From NCBI GenBank assembly GCA_934085825.1, contig CAKOHR010000002.1, forward strand, positions 62,001 through 126,000: a stretch of 64,000 nucleotides of DNA, read 5' to 3'. Below are positions 49,394 through 59,201 of the stretch, in pieces. Origin of the DNA: an uncultured Bacilli bacterium (GTDB lineage: Bacteria; Bacillota_I; Bacilli_A; RF39; UBA660). Numbering within the stretch: the stretch's first letter is position 1; every line of letters starts with the position of its first letter. The notes under the pieces are model-generated. The model saw only the letters and a list, made by a program, of their open reading frames with translations. It searched no databases and was not told the origin of the DNA. The position numbers and the translations under genes were made by a program.

Positions 49394-51138
49394 TATAACA
49401 CTCTCCTAAACATTTTTTCTAATTCATAATTAGTAAACTTCATAATTGATGGTCTACCATGACAACAATTATATGGGTTATCACATTTTACTAGATCATC
49501 AAGTAATTTTTCCATTTCTGGTAAACTTAAATGTTCATTAGCTTTAACACTCATTTTACAACTAACCATTTTGGCTAAACTATCTAAAAAACGATCTTTA
49601 TTAAAGTTTTTACCCATCTGTATTACTAAATCAATAATATACTTTAAATTATCGCCTTCATAGTTTTCTTTAAGCCATGTTGGATGGCTTTTTATAATTA
49701 TGGTGTTTATACCAAATTCTTCAATAACAAATCCTAGATTTTCTAGAACACTTTTTCTTTCCATGAACATATTATAATCGCTTGTTGATAGCTCAAATTT
49801 CATAGGCACTATCATTTCTGTAATTGAAACTTTTTCATCTTGAAATTTTTTGGTAATCATTTCATAGTTTACTCTCTCATGTGCTGCATGTTGGTCTAAG
49901 ATGAACATGCCATCCTCATTTTCGGCGATTATGTATGTTCCATGAACTTGTCCAACTGGATATAGTTTTAAACTTTTAAATTCTGCATTTTTTACTATTT
50001 CCGTATTTTCGCCACCAATATCTAAAAACGTTTGTAATGCTACACTGGATGACACTTCAACTGTTGGTTCTTTTTTCGTTTCATAAACTACGGGATTTAT
50101 AAAGTTATCCTTTATATCATTATTTGCTTCATCTAATATTGCATCTGGCACTAATAAATTATTATATAATGCTTTCTTTATATTTTGATAAATTAAGTCT
50201 GTTAATTCTTCTGTTTTACTAAGTTTTACTTCTTGTTTGGTAGGATGAATGTTTACATCAACAAGAGTTGGATCTGTGTAAATATTTAGTACTGTAATTG
50301 GGTAAAAGCCTTCATGCTTATAGGTGTTATAGGCATCGTTTATGGCTCTATTTATATCATTGTTTCTGACTATTCTCCCATTTACAAAAATATTAAAATG
50401 ATTTCTATTTTTCTTTAAAATACTAGGTTTTGATACAAAACCTGTTACTTCAAAATCATCTGATGCACATTTTATTTCAAGCATATTACTTGATACATTA
50501 AGTCCATATATTTCATGAATAGTTTTAAGTAAATTGCTACTTCCACTTGATTTTACTACTACTCTTTCATTATTTGTTAAAGTAAATGCTACATCTGGCC
50601 TTGATAAGGCAAGTTTTTCAATAAATTGAGTACAATTATTAAGTTCTGTTACATCACTTTTTAAATATTTAAGACGTGCTGGGGTATTATAAAAAATATT
50701 TGTAACGTGGATCTCTGTACCTATTCTTGATGGTGCGTCTTCAACTTCAAGCGTTTCTCCGCCTTTAATATGAACTTTAGTTCCTACTTCACCACTACAT
50801 GTTATAAGTTCTACTTCAGAAACACTAGCGATACTAGCTAAAGCTTCACCACGAAATCCAAGAGTTTCAATGAAAAATAAATCATCATCTTTATAAATCT
50901 TACTTGTGGCATGTCTATAAAATGCAAGAGAAGCATCTTCCCTATCCATACCTACACCATTGTCAATTACACAAATTTCTTTTAAACCGCCATTAATAAG
51001 GTTCACTTTAACATTGGTACTTCCTGCATCTAAAGAATTTTCCACCAGTTCCTTTAATACTGATGCACATTTTTCAACTACTTCCCCAGCGGCTATCTTA
51101 TTGGCTAAGTTTTCACTCATTACTCTAATTTTACTCAT
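49393..51138 (-). CDS. mutL: DNA mismatch repair protein MutL
   Basis: MutL connects mismatch recognition by MutS to strand removal. The 581-residue protein has the GHKL ATPase domain: KIAAGEVVEKCASVLKELVE (about 12-31), ENSLDAGSTNV, DNGVGM and TLGFRGEAL (about 90-98). The C-terminal domain has DQHAAHERVNYE (about 415), the DQHAxxExxxxE endonuclease motif, so this should be a nicking-type MutL, and the late Cys-rich CCHGRPS motif. I start it at 51138 with GGAG upstream; a TTG four codons earlier overlaps that site. No mutS gene is in the window. Confidence 0.95.
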   Translation of the reverse strand: MSKIRVMSENLANKIAAGEVVEKCASVLKELVENSLDAGSTNVKVNLINGGLKEICVIDNGVGMDREDASLAFYRHATSKIYKDDDLFFIETLGFRGEALASIASVSEVELITCSGEVGTKVHIKGGETLEVEDAPSRIGTEIHVTNIFYNTPARLKYLKSDVTELNNCTQFIEKLALSRPDVAFTLTNNERVVVKSSGSSNLLKTIHEIYGLNVSSNMLEIKCASDDFEVTGFVSKPSILKKNRNHFNIFVNGRIVRNNDINRAINDAYNTYKHEGFYPITVLNIYTDPTLVDVNIHPTKQEVKLSKTEELTDLIYQNIKKALYNNLLVPDAILDEANNDIKDNFINPVVYETKKEPTVEVSSSVALQTFLDIGGENTEIVKNAEFKSLKLYPVGQVHGTYIIAENEDGMFILDQHAAHERVNYEMITKKFQDEKVSITEMIVPMKFELSTSDYNMFMERKSVLENLGFVIEEFGINTIIIKSHPTWLKENYEGDNLKYIIDLVIQMGKNFNKDRFLDSLAKMVSCKMSVKANEHLSLPEMEKLLDDLVKCDNPYNCCHGRPSIMKFTNYELEKMFRRVL

Positions 51139-52045
51139 GACTATCTCCAATTATTGACGGCCTTATTTCATAATCATTACTAGATAAACTAATTAAAGTA
51201 GTATTACTAAATTTAATAAAGCCTAATCCTTTTAAAACAATATCACTATTTTTAGGTACAATAATGTTACATTCTACCTTTTCAAGTTCTTTTCTTCTTA
51301 AAACTTCAATTTCATTATCAATATATATGGTAAAATTACTGTTTTCTTTGATATTTAATTTTATACCATTAATTAATAAGTAATGTTTATTTGGAAATTG
51401 ATATGAACGAGGATTAATACTATTTTTAGGAATATTTTCTCTATTTATATCATCCATAAGTCCTGGAGCATCATAAATAGTTACATCATCAATATTTAGC
51501 TTAATAATATCTTGAGTTGTGTTTTGTGATTTGCTAACTGTTATGCTACTACCGGTTAGACTATTTATAAGACTACTTTTACCAGCATTTGTAAATCCCA
51601 CAAAAATAACTTTTTTATTTTCTAAACATAGATTTGTTATCGTACTTATATTAAGCTTTTTTTTACTACTTGTAAGAATTATATCCTCTTTTATTTCATA
51701 TAAATTTTTAATATTTGCTATTAGTTTATTGTATTTTATATTCTTAGGTATAATATCAGCTTTGGTAAGTACCATTACTTTTTTATTTTTTATTTTTTTG
51801 TAATACTTGATTACTTCAGTATCTATGTTTATAAAATCAGTTAAAAAGAAAACAAATGCATCTAGCTTATTTATTTTTTTTATTAATTCTTCATTATTTA
51901 CTTTGACACCTTCACTCGTTAAAACATTATAGTTTTTTAGTTTAAAACATCTTTCACATAGTTCATTTTTTATCTCTGGTGTAAATCCAGGTTCATTTTT
52001 GTTTTCAATTTGAAGTGATATTCCACATCCTTTACATTTAGTCAT
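51131..52045 (-). CDS. yqeH: YqeH-type circularly permuted GTPase
   Basis: YqeH is a GTPase needed for 30S biogenesis. The 304 residues start with the treble-clef zinc motif CKGCGISLQ...CERCFKL (about 4-33). The GTPase motifs are permuted: G4 LTKADI near 92, then G1 VGFTNAGKSSLINSL near 148, and G3 DAPGLM near 190. It is about 60 residues shorter than Bacillus YqeH, mostly through a smaller C-terminal domain. GGGGTGTATT precedes the ATG, within the end of yqeG (8-base overlap). The yqeG-yqeH order is conserved, although aroE and yqeI are absent. Confidence 0.92.
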   Translation of the reverse strand: MTKCKGCGISLQIENKNEPGFTPEIKNELCERCFKLKNYNVLTSEGVKVNNEELIKKINKLDAFVFFLTDFINIDTEVIKYYKKIKNKKVMVLTKADIIPKNIKYNKLIANIKNLYEIKEDIILTSSKKKLNISTITNLCLENKKVIFVGFTNAGKSSLINSLTGSSITVSKSQNTTQDIIKLNIDDVTIYDAPGLMDDINRENIPKNSINPRSYQFPNKHYLLINGIKLNIKENSNFTIYIDNEIEVLRRKELEKVECNIIVPKNSDIVLKGLGFIKFSNTTLISLSSNDYEIRPSIIGDSHE

Positions 52046-52559
52046 AATACACCCCGCTTACAAGAATATTCTTTTTAGCAAATTTATTTAATATTCTCTT
52101 TTCTATAAATCTATTTATTCTAGTTGGAAACATCTCATATTTAGCTACTTTATTTACTAATATACTGGTAAATCCCATTCTATTAGCACCAAGTATATCA
52201 GTTAAAAGTTGATCACCAATACAAGCTACTTCATTTATTTTAAATTTGTATAATGTAAGAATTTTTTTATACTTTCCTTTTAAAGGTTTTTTGCTACTAA
52301 ATGCAACATCTATATTTAATTTCTCTTTAAATGGTCTAAGACGATTTTTTCCACTATTAGATATAATAATCACTTTAAAGTCAGCTTCTAATCTGGCGAT
52401 AAGTTCTTTTACCTTTTGATCTGGTTCTGTAACTTTGTATGGTGCTATGGTATTGTCTAAGTCAAATAATAAGCATTTAATACCATTTTTTTTTAACTTT
52501 TTGTAATTTATAGTATATATACTTTGAGCATATACATCGGGTATAAACAAATCAAGCAT
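52038..52559 (-). CDS. yqeG: YqeG family HAD phosphatase
   Basis: YqeG belongs to HAD superfamily class IIIA and its substrate is not known. The 173 residues show the HAD motifs: LLFDLDNTIAPY (motif I, about 31-42), IIISNSGKNR (motif II, about 74), KKPLKGKY (motif III Lys, about 98) and CIGDQLLTDILGANRMG (motif IV, about 116). AGAGTGATACT precedes the ATG. It overlaps yqeH by eight bases and is the first gene of the yqeG-yqeH-mutL run. Confidence 0.92.
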   Translation of the reverse strand: MLDLFIPDVYAQSIYTINYKKLKKNGIKCLLFDLDNTIAPYKVTEPDQKVKELIARLEADFKVIIISNSGKNRLRPFKEKLNIDVAFSSKKPLKGKYKKILTLYKFKINEVACIGDQLLTDILGANRMGFTSILVNKVAKYEMFPTRINRFIEKRILNKFAKKNILVSGVYYD

Positions 52560-52655
52560 AGTATCACTCTCTTTTCTTTTAAAATTATACCATATGAAAA
52601 GAAAAAAAACAAAGAAAAAAACCGATATGAATTAATAACTATTAATTTACTCTCT

Positions 52656-52684
52656 TTAAAAAAAGTACTCAACACGAGTACTTT
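52656..52684 (-). terminator. Intrinsic terminator of the 30-residue peptide gene
   Basis: On the minus strand AAAGTACTC, loop GTGTT, GAGTACTTT (52684-52662), then a T-run. Confidence 0.85.
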
Positions 52685-52775
52685 AAAATATTAACATAAC
52701 GGAAATATAAATTACTAGTAAAACAATGCTAACAACGGATATTCCTTTTATATTAATTTTATTTTCATCTTTCAT
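52683..52775 (-). CDS. 30-residue membrane microprotein
   Basis: The frame encodes MKDENKINIKGISVVSIVLL plus VIYISVMLIF: a charged N-terminus of ten residues and one hydrophobic helix that runs to the C-terminus. GAGG lies five bases before the ATG, and a strong terminator overlaps the stop codon, so the unit looks like a complete gene. I do not recognise a family. It resembles other single-helix microproteins in the window but shares no clear sequence with them. Confidence 0.6.
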   Translation of the reverse strand: MKDENKINIKGISVVSIVLLVIYISVMLIF

Positions 52776-52838
52776 ATTGCCTCAACTATATCAGTATAGC
52801 AATAATTTTGCTTAACTACAAGCATTAATATCAAAACT

Positions 52839-54425
52839 TTACATCGGATTGTCACTTATAAAACAAGTTTCACTTTCATCACAACTAATTGGCTCATAAA
52901 CTGTACCAGCAAACCATGTTTCTTGACTATTTTTATCGCGAATGATGAACATGTAAGGTTTATCAAAAGTAATATCTATTTCTTCGACAGGAACATCATA
53001 TAAGTATTCAAAATAACAATTTGCATCACCTGCTCCACCAACTGTAGTTGCAGCCGCAGCTTTAATGCCTTCATTAGAAAACTCAATATTAGCTTTATGT
53101 TTTATTTCACTTATATATAAATTTTTATCACTACTTAAATTAATTAAATTAGCATGATTTGGAATAAAGACATTTGTAACTCCAAGAGATTCTAAATCTT
53201 TTTGAAGTTCAAGTTCATATTCAAACTTAAATATCGGCATAAGTCCAGTAATTCTCGTAATTTTTCCTTTTGTAAAATTATTTATCTCAATTGTTTTTAA
53301 CTTGCTTATATAATTATTAAGCTTTTTTGCATTAAGATTTTCAATAAATTTATCAAGTGAACTATTCTTTGGCATAAAGCCAATATATTCAAGTGATAAT
53401 CCGTTGTAACTTTTTAAATCCTTTTGAAATACTTTAATGTCATCATCAACGTAAAAAGTATAATCGGTAGATGAGCCTACATCTTTATAACCTTTATCAA
53501 GTTCTTTAATATATCTATTTAAAAATACATTTGTATCTTCATAATCACTTGGGTCACAATTGCCTTCAGCTTTCCATTTATCATAAGCACTACCTACAGT
53601 TTTGCGAATACTTGCCTCACCAATCTCACTTACAATGTCATAATTATTAATTGATGATGCTATTTCTAAACCATTAACTAAGGCTTGATTATTAAATTTA
53701 ATATATCTATAATAGTTAGAATCTAGCCATGATACACCAGTATAATAATCTTCATGAGGGTAAGAAACTGAGAAAGCATTATAATATGATGTATGTTCAT
53801 TATCATAAAGCATTCCTTCTGGTACTGGTTGGATAACATATTTCCATTCCATATCAATACCTAATGCATTAACCAAGAAGAAAAAATTATTGCTTGTATC
53901 ATCCAACATATTAGGGATTAAACCAAGAGTTTGATTACTTATCCACTTATTAATATTATCTGGGGTTTTAAATGCATCATATATTATTTCTGCATTATAT
54001 TTTTCTTTAAGTAAATTTTTATATTCATCTTTAACACTCTTTTTATAATCATTTCTAATAAACATTGCATTTGCAAGCGATATGTTACTACTATTTGTGT
54101 ATTTTTTAGTTTTATAATCTCCGATTATATTTTCTATTTGAGTTTTACTATCTTTATTAGTACCATCCTTTAGCATACTTAAAGCATATTTAATCGAAAG
54201 TGGGCTATAAATCTTATTCTTACTATTATTTTCTTTTTGCATAAAATATAAATCAAAATTATTTAAAGTATTATCACTTATTTTATATTCCGAATTACTA
54301 TTTTTAATACTAGTATCAACAGTTGTAAAAATATTCTTTTTAAATATAAAAAACACTACAGTACCTATTACAAGTATACCTATTAAAACCCCGATGATAA
54401 TTATTGTTTTCTTATTCTTTTTCAT
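52839..54425 (-). CDS. Membrane-anchored serpin (serine protease inhibitor family)
   Basis: Serpins trap proteases through a mobile reactive loop. This 528-residue protein has an N-terminal membrane helix (about 5-27), a linker, then the serpin fold: IYSPLSIKYALSMLKDGTN near 70-88, INKWISNQTLGLIPNML near 155, and the C-terminal KPYMFIIRDKNSQETWFAG signature near 490-508. The loop hinge reads NEGIKAAAATTVGG (about 449-462), which has the run of small residues required for inhibition. An insertion of roughly 80-100 residues relative to typical serpins lies after residue 200. I start it at 54425 with AGGAAAG upstream. A role against host or microbial proteases is inferred. Confidence 0.9.
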   Translation of the reverse strand: MKKNKKTIIIIGVLIGILVIGTVVFFIFKKNIFTTVDTSIKNSNSEYKISDNTLNNFDLYFMQKENNSKNKIYSPLSIKYALSMLKDGTNKDSKTQIENIIGDYKTKKYTNSSNISLANAMFIRNDYKKSVKDEYKNLLKEKYNAEIIYDAFKTPDNINKWISNQTLGLIPNMLDDTSNNFFFLVNALGIDMEWKYVIQPVPEGMLYDNEHTSYYNAFSVSYPHEDYYTGVSWLDSNYYRYIKFNNQALVNGLEIASSINNYDIVSEIGEASIRKTVGSAYDKWKAEGNCDPSDYEDTNVFLNRYIKELDKGYKDVGSSTDYTFYVDDDIKVFQKDLKSYNGLSLEYIGFMPKNSSLDKFIENLNAKKLNNYISKLKTIEINNFTKGKITRITGLMPIFKFEYELELQKDLESLGVTNVFIPNHANLINLSSDKNLYISEIKHKANIEFSNEGIKAAAATTVGGAGDANCYFEYLYDVPVEEIDITFDKPYMFIIRDKNSQETWFAGTVYEPISCDESETCFISDNPM

Positions 54426-54436
54426 AATTTCTTTCC

Positions 54437-55255
54437 TCACTTTTGACATTTTGGACAAAAATATGTGCTTCTACCACCAATTTTAATATTTTCTATGAGT
54501 GTCCCACACACTTTACATTCCTTTCCTTCTCTTTTATGAACCATCAGATGTTGTTGAAACCTTCCTGTAACACCTAAAGATGAAGTATAACTTTTAATCG
54601 TAGTTCCGCCATCTTTTATTGCGGCATCAATTATTTTCTTGCTAGCTTTAACTATTAAATCACACTCTTTTAAACTAATATCTTTACCAAGTTTATTTGG
54701 ACTTATTCTAGCATCAAACATTACTTCATTAGCATAAATATTGCCAAGTCCACTTATAATTGTTTGGTCTAAAAGTAAACTTTTAATGGGTATATTTTTC
54801 TTATGTATTTTATCATACAAATATTCTTTAGTAAGTTTTTCACTATTAGCTTCAATACCTTGTTTTTTTATAGCTTCAACCTTATCAATATCACTTTTTT
54901 TAACTAAATTCATTCTACCAAATTTTCTAGTATCATGATATCTTAGATCAGTTCCATCTTCAAATGATATTATTATATGCTCATGTTTAATTATTTCATC
55001 AGTACTTTTCTTAACAAAATATTTACCTTCCATTCTTAAATGACTAAGCAAGTAATAATCATTTAAGTCAAACATAAGCCATTTCCCGATTCTATCTATA
55101 TCAATAAATTTTCTACCTAATAAAATATCTTTAAAATCATTAATATCACTTTCAATAATCTTTGGATATATTATTTTTACATCCACTATTTGTTTATTTA
55201 AAATCATTCTTTTTAAAGTATTTCTAACTGTTTCTACTTCTGCTATCTCTGGCAT
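54437..55255 (-). CDS. mutM: Formamidopyrimidine-DNA glycosylase
   Basis: MutM/Fpg removes 8-oxoguanine and nicks the abasic site. The 272-residue protein begins MPEIAEVETVRNTL, keeping the catalytic Pro and Glu, although the usual second Pro of MPELPEVET is Ala. LRMEGKYFV with the conserved Lys region is near 72, the H2TH region with SGLGNIYANEV near 168, and the zinc finger CKVCGTLI...STYFCPKC at the end. GGGAGAG precedes the ATG. It lies downstream of polA and the LRR protein, an arrangement that puts two repair genes in one operon, as polA-mutM in Bacillus. Confidence 0.95.
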   Translation of the reverse strand: MPEIAEVETVRNTLKRMILNKQIVDVKIIYPKIIESDINDFKDILLGRKFIDIDRIGKWLMFDLNDYYLLSHLRMEGKYFVKKSTDEIIKHEHIIISFEDGTDLRYHDTRKFGRMNLVKKSDIDKVEAIKKQGIEANSEKLTKEYLYDKIHKKNIPIKSLLLDQTIISGLGNIYANEVMFDARISPNKLGKDISLKECDLIVKASKKIIDAAIKDGGTTIKSYTSSLGVTGRFQQHLMVHKREGKECKVCGTLIENIKIGGRSTYFCPKCQK

Positions 55256-55258
55256 AAG

Positions 55259-56425
55259 CTAATCTCTCCCTTCCACAGAAAAATCTTGTGATGCAACAAT
55301 TATATCTTCTGGATAATTAAAATTAAATCCATGTAAGCGATTAATTGTTTCCGTAGTAACGTTTACATACGCATAATTTATTGTATCACCAGAATCGGCC
55401 CAAGTAAGATCCAAATGATAAAATTTACCATCAATTTTTACTAAATTCCATTCATGATAAACACCTGCAAATGCCGAATAAGATTCTAGACCTACCAGAT
55501 TTGCAATAAAATTAAATGCTTGAGCATAATTATGACATTGACCATACCCTAAAACTAAAGGATAATATAAATCATGTGTTCCATTATTAGTACCATCTGT
55601 ACTTTTATAAATCATTTTTTTAACAATAAATTCCGATATTTTAATTTCCTTTTCAAAATCTGTCATATCACTAGTTAAGGTACTTGCAAAATTTTCAGCA
55701 ACTTCTTTGGCTTCTTTGTAAGTTTTTATATTATTTTTATTCCATTCATATCTTTGGAAACTTTCACACCTTACATATGTATCACTGCATCCACTTAGGC
55801 GTGTATTATCAAAATCTCTTTCATAAATTATATCATTATCTTTAAACTCATACAGATAAAAATTATTTAGACTATTATTTAATATTTTATCAAGAGATGA
55901 TACCATTACTTCTAAATTAGTTATATTGTTATTATAAAGTGTTGGCATATCTGTTAGATTATTTAATGAAGTAAGAACTGATACATCTTCGATTTCATTT
56001 GAAAATAAGCTAAGTTTTTCTAAAGATGTTAAGTTTTTTAATGGACTTATATCTTTGATTTTATTTAAGTTAAGAAGAAGTATTTTAAGTTTAGTAAGAT
56101 TTTTTAATTTACTTATATCCTTGATGTTATTTTGACTCATAGATAAAGCTTCAAGATTTTTAAAGTATTCTATTCCTGATATATCTTTGATATTTAAATT
56201 GTCTAAATAGAGACTTTTTATATTTAGGGCATCATTTATTTTTACTTCTTCGGTATTCATTATATTTTTTATAGCTTTTTCTAAGTTTTTATCTTTAAAA
56301 ACTATTACATCACTTTCGATTATTTCTTCAGGAGTTTGGTTATCTTTGGCATTAAAATACTCAATACCAAAGATAATGCCAAGTAAAGACGTTATAATTA
56401 ATAATAATATTATTACTTTTTTCAT
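55259..56425 (-). CDS. Membrane/secreted protein with leucine-rich repeats and transglutaminase-like domain
   Basis: The 388-residue protein starts with a signal-anchor (KKVIILLLIITSLLGIIFGIEYF). Residues about 55-190 hold five or so 22-residue leucine-rich repeats of the internalin type (LKNLTKLKILLLNLNKIKDI and variants). The C-terminal 150 residues are a transglutaminase-like domain with Cys in GYGQCHNYAQAFNFIANL near 298, His in YHEWNLVKIDGKFY near 323 and Asp in LDLTWADSGD near 338. I start it at 56425, seven bases after GAGG in the polA end; the ATG just before it is also possible. It sits between polA and mutM, which is unusual for a surface protein. Confidence 0.85.
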   Translation of the reverse strand: MKKVIILLLIITSLLGIIFGIEYFNAKDNQTPEEIIESDVIVFKDKNLEKAIKNIMNTEEVKINDALNIKSLYLDNLNIKDISGIEYFKNLEALSMSQNNIKDISKLKNLTKLKILLLNLNKIKDISPLKNLTSLEKLSLFSNEIEDVSVLTSLNNLTDMPTLYNNNITNLEVMVSSLDKILNNSLNNFYLYEFKDNDIIYERDFDNTRLSGCSDTYVRCESFQRYEWNKNNIKTYKEAKEVAENFASTLTSDMTDFEKEIKISEFIVKKMIYKSTDGTNNGTHDLYYPLVLGYGQCHNYAQAFNFIANLVGLESYSAFAGVYHEWNLVKIDGKFYHLDLTWADSGDTINYAYVNVTTETINRLHGFNFNYPEDIIVASQDFSVEGRD

Positions 56426-58980
56426 CATTTTGCCTCATACCAATTATTACCTGTATCTATTTCTACTTTTAAAGGTACATTTAGCTTATAAACGTTTTCC
56501 ATTTCTTCTTTAACAATATTTTTTATTTTTTCAAGTTCTTCGTTTTTACAATCTATTATTATTTCATCATGTACTTGAAGAAGTATTTTACTAGTTATGC
56601 CTTCATTTTTAAATCTATTATAAACCCTAATCATGGCTAGCTTCATAATATCAGCACTAGTACCTTGAATCGGAGTATTCATTGCCATTCTTTCTCCCAT
56701 TTGCTTAATCAAATAATTAGGATTATTAATCTCTTCAATAACTCTTCTTCTGCCAAATAGTGTTGTAACTCCACCAGTTTCTTTTGCTTCTTCTACTTTT
56801 TTATCTGTATATTCTTTTACTTCTGGATAAAGTGCGTGGAACTTATCTATATATTCTTCTGCATCTTTTCTTGAAATATGTAAGTTTTCTCCTAGGCCAA
56901 AGCCACTTATACCATAGATTATACCAAATATTACAGCTTTGGCGCATCTTCTCATTTGTTTTGTTACAGCTTCTTCAGGTACTCCGAATACTTCACTTGC
57001 AACATGCGTATGAATATCTTCATTGTTATTAAATGCTTCGATTAAACTTGGACATTTAGATAAAGATGCCATAACTCTTAGCTCCACTTGACTATAATCA
57101 CTACTTAAGAAACAATCATTCTCAGGAACAAATGCTTTTCTTATCTTTCTTCCTAGTTCTTCACGCACAGGTATATTTTGTAAATTTGGATCAGTTGATG
57201 AAAGCCTTCCAGTTCTAGTTAAAGTTTGCTTATATATCGTATGTATCTTACCATCTTCCAAAATATAGTTTGCTAAACCCTCAATATATGTGCTCTTAAG
57301 TTTGGCTAAATTTCTGTATTCTAGTATTTTTTCGATGATTGGGTGTTTGTCAACTAACTTTTCTAAAACTTTAACATCTGTTTTATAACCAGTTTTATTT
57401 TTCTTCCCCTTTGCTATTTGTAATTTTTCAAAAAGTATTTCTCCAAGTTGTTTAGGACTACCAATATTAAATTCTGTGCCTGCTAGTTCATATATTTCTC
57501 TAGTTAAAAGTTCAAGTTTTACTTCAAGTTCTAAAGACATATCTTTAAGCACATCTTCCCTACAAATTATACCAGTAGTTTCCATGTCTGCTAAAACTTT
57601 AACTAGAGGCATTTCTATATTTTCATATAAATCCATATATTTATTTTCATCTAAATTTTTCTTATATTCATCATTATTATCATAAATAAATCTACTTCTT
57701 TTTATTACTTCCATTTCTATATTGCTAAATTTATCCTTTTTCATATTGTCATAATATAGAAAATTCTCTTCTGTTTGATTTGCTAAATATGCTAAATCAT
57801 CTTTAATATTTAAATTTAAAAGATATGCTTCGATCATTAGATCATCTACAAAATTTATATCTGTTTTAAAGCTACATAACACTTTCTTAGCATCATATGT
57901 TATTACATCAAAGGCTTTAATTTCTTCAAGAACACTTAATACATTTTCACCCGCAACATAGTAATTATTTAAACTATCACTTATACCCATTCCAAGTATA
58001 TGTCCAATATGATAGTTTTCATTATCAAGTATTACTTCAATTGCTATCTTTTTATCTAATTCAATATTTTTTATACTACTTATAGTTTTATATTCAAGTG
58101 TCTTTTCTTCTTTTTTAACTTCCATATTTTTTAAAAATGAGAAGAATTCTAAATCTTTAAAAAGTTCAACTAAATCATTATTTACTTTTTGTTCATATTT
58201 TAAATCTTCAAGTACTATATTTAAAGGTACTTCCCTATATATAGTGGCTATTTTTTTACTTATAAAAGCCATTTCTTTATCATTTTCTAGCTTTTCTTTA
58301 GTTTTACCAGTTATTTTATCTATATTATCATATAAGTTTTCTAAAGATTTATACTCTTGTAATAATTTTAAAGCTGTTTTTTCGCCGATACCTTTTACAC
58401 CAGGGATGTTATCAGATGAATCCCCCATTAAGGCTTTTAAATCAATCATTCTAATTGGTTCAATGCCGTAGTCTTTCACAAATGTTTCATGATTATATCT
58501 AATAAAACCACTTTGCTTTAGGAGTTTAACTTCTGTTTCATCACTTATAAGCTGTAGTAAATCTTTATCACTTGATACTATGACTGATGCAAAATCTTTA
58601 TCTTCTTCAGTCATTTTAACAATAGTTCCTACGATATCATCTGCTTCATATGGAGCAAGTTCAAAATGCTTAATTCCCATTTTATCAAGAATTTCTCTAG
58701 CAATTGGCATTTGAATTTTTAATTCTTCCGGTGTGTCTATTCTTCCTTCTTTATAAAAGTCATACTCTTCTTTTCTAAAGTTTTTACCTATATCAAAAGC
58801 AACAGCCATATAGGTTGGTTTTTCTTCCGCAATAATTTTATTCATCATTGAAACAAAACCAAATAAAGCGTTTGTTGGAACACCTTTAGAGTTTTTCATC
58901 ATATTTCCTGTATAAGCAGTTGCGTAATAACTTCTAAACATTAAGTTATTTCCATCTATTAAAATAAGTTTTTTTACCAT
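56425..58980 (-). CDS. polA: DNA polymerase I
   Basis: Pol I fills repair gaps and removes RNA primers. The 851-residue protein has the 5' nuclease domain (LILIDGNNLMFRSYYA at the start, DKDLLQLIS near 140, GVKGIGEKTALKLL near 195), a middle domain in which the DxE motif of the 3'-5' exonuclease is not evident, so proofreading is probably lost as in Bacillus, and the polymerase domain (motif A DYSQVELRVMA near 630, KAVIFGIIYG near 680, motif C VHDEI near 805). I start it at 58980 after GGTGATA; a GTG three codons earlier is within that site. It leads the polA-LRR-mutM run. Confidence 0.96.
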   Translation of the reverse strand: MVKKLILIDGNNLMFRSYYATAYTGNMMKNSKGVPTNALFGFVSMMNKIIAEEKPTYMAVAFDIGKNFRKEEYDFYKEGRIDTPEELKIQMPIAREILDKMGIKHFELAPYEADDIVGTIVKMTEEDKDFASVIVSSDKDLLQLISDETEVKLLKQSGFIRYNHETFVKDYGIEPIRMIDLKALMGDSSDNIPGVKGIGEKTALKLLQEYKSLENLYDNIDKITGKTKEKLENDKEMAFISKKIATIYREVPLNIVLEDLKYEQKVNNDLVELFKDLEFFSFLKNMEVKKEEKTLEYKTISSIKNIELDKKIAIEVILDNENYHIGHILGMGISDSLNNYYVAGENVLSVLEEIKAFDVITYDAKKVLCSFKTDINFVDDLMIEAYLLNLNIKDDLAYLANQTEENFLYYDNMKKDKFSNIEMEVIKRSRFIYDNNDEYKKNLDENKYMDLYENIEMPLVKVLADMETTGIICREDVLKDMSLELEVKLELLTREIYELAGTEFNIGSPKQLGEILFEKLQIAKGKKNKTGYKTDVKVLEKLVDKHPIIEKILEYRNLAKLKSTYIEGLANYILEDGKIHTIYKQTLTRTGRLSSTDPNLQNIPVREELGRKIRKAFVPENDCFLSSDYSQVELRVMASLSKCPSLIEAFNNNEDIHTHVASEVFGVPEEAVTKQMRRCAKAVIFGIIYGISGFGLGENLHISRKDAEEYIDKFHALYPEVKEYTDKKVEEAKETGGVTTLFGRRRVIEEINNPNYLIKQMGERMAMNTPIQGTSADIMKLAMIRVYNRFKNEGITSKILLQVHDEIIIDCKNEELEKIKNIVKEEMENVYKLNVPLKVEIDTGNNWYEAK

Positions 58981-59125
58981 ACTTATCACCCTTAAATATA
59001 TAATAACATTTTAATCAAAAAAAAGCTATATTTTTAAATATATTAAAATAAATGTTAAGATTATGTAATATTTTATTTTCCCATAAAACCTGCGCAATTA
59101 GCTTGAATATCCCGAATTTTGTCAT

Positions 59126-59175
59126 CTTTTGTCGACCAATTTTTCTTGACTTATTTTAAGTATTAAGTCTAGAAT
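59126..59175 (+). promoter_or_regulatory. Promoter with GTCGAC box for the Rpn gene
   Basis: TTGACT (59146-59151), 18 bases, TAGAAT (59170-59175). CTTTTGTCGAC at 59126-59136 precedes it. The arrangement is shared with the surface-protein promoter at 19.9 kb. The interval 58981-59125 shows nothing else recognisable. Confidence 0.65.
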
Positions 59176-59201
59176 ATAGTCCTATATGAAGGAGGAAAAT
59201 T

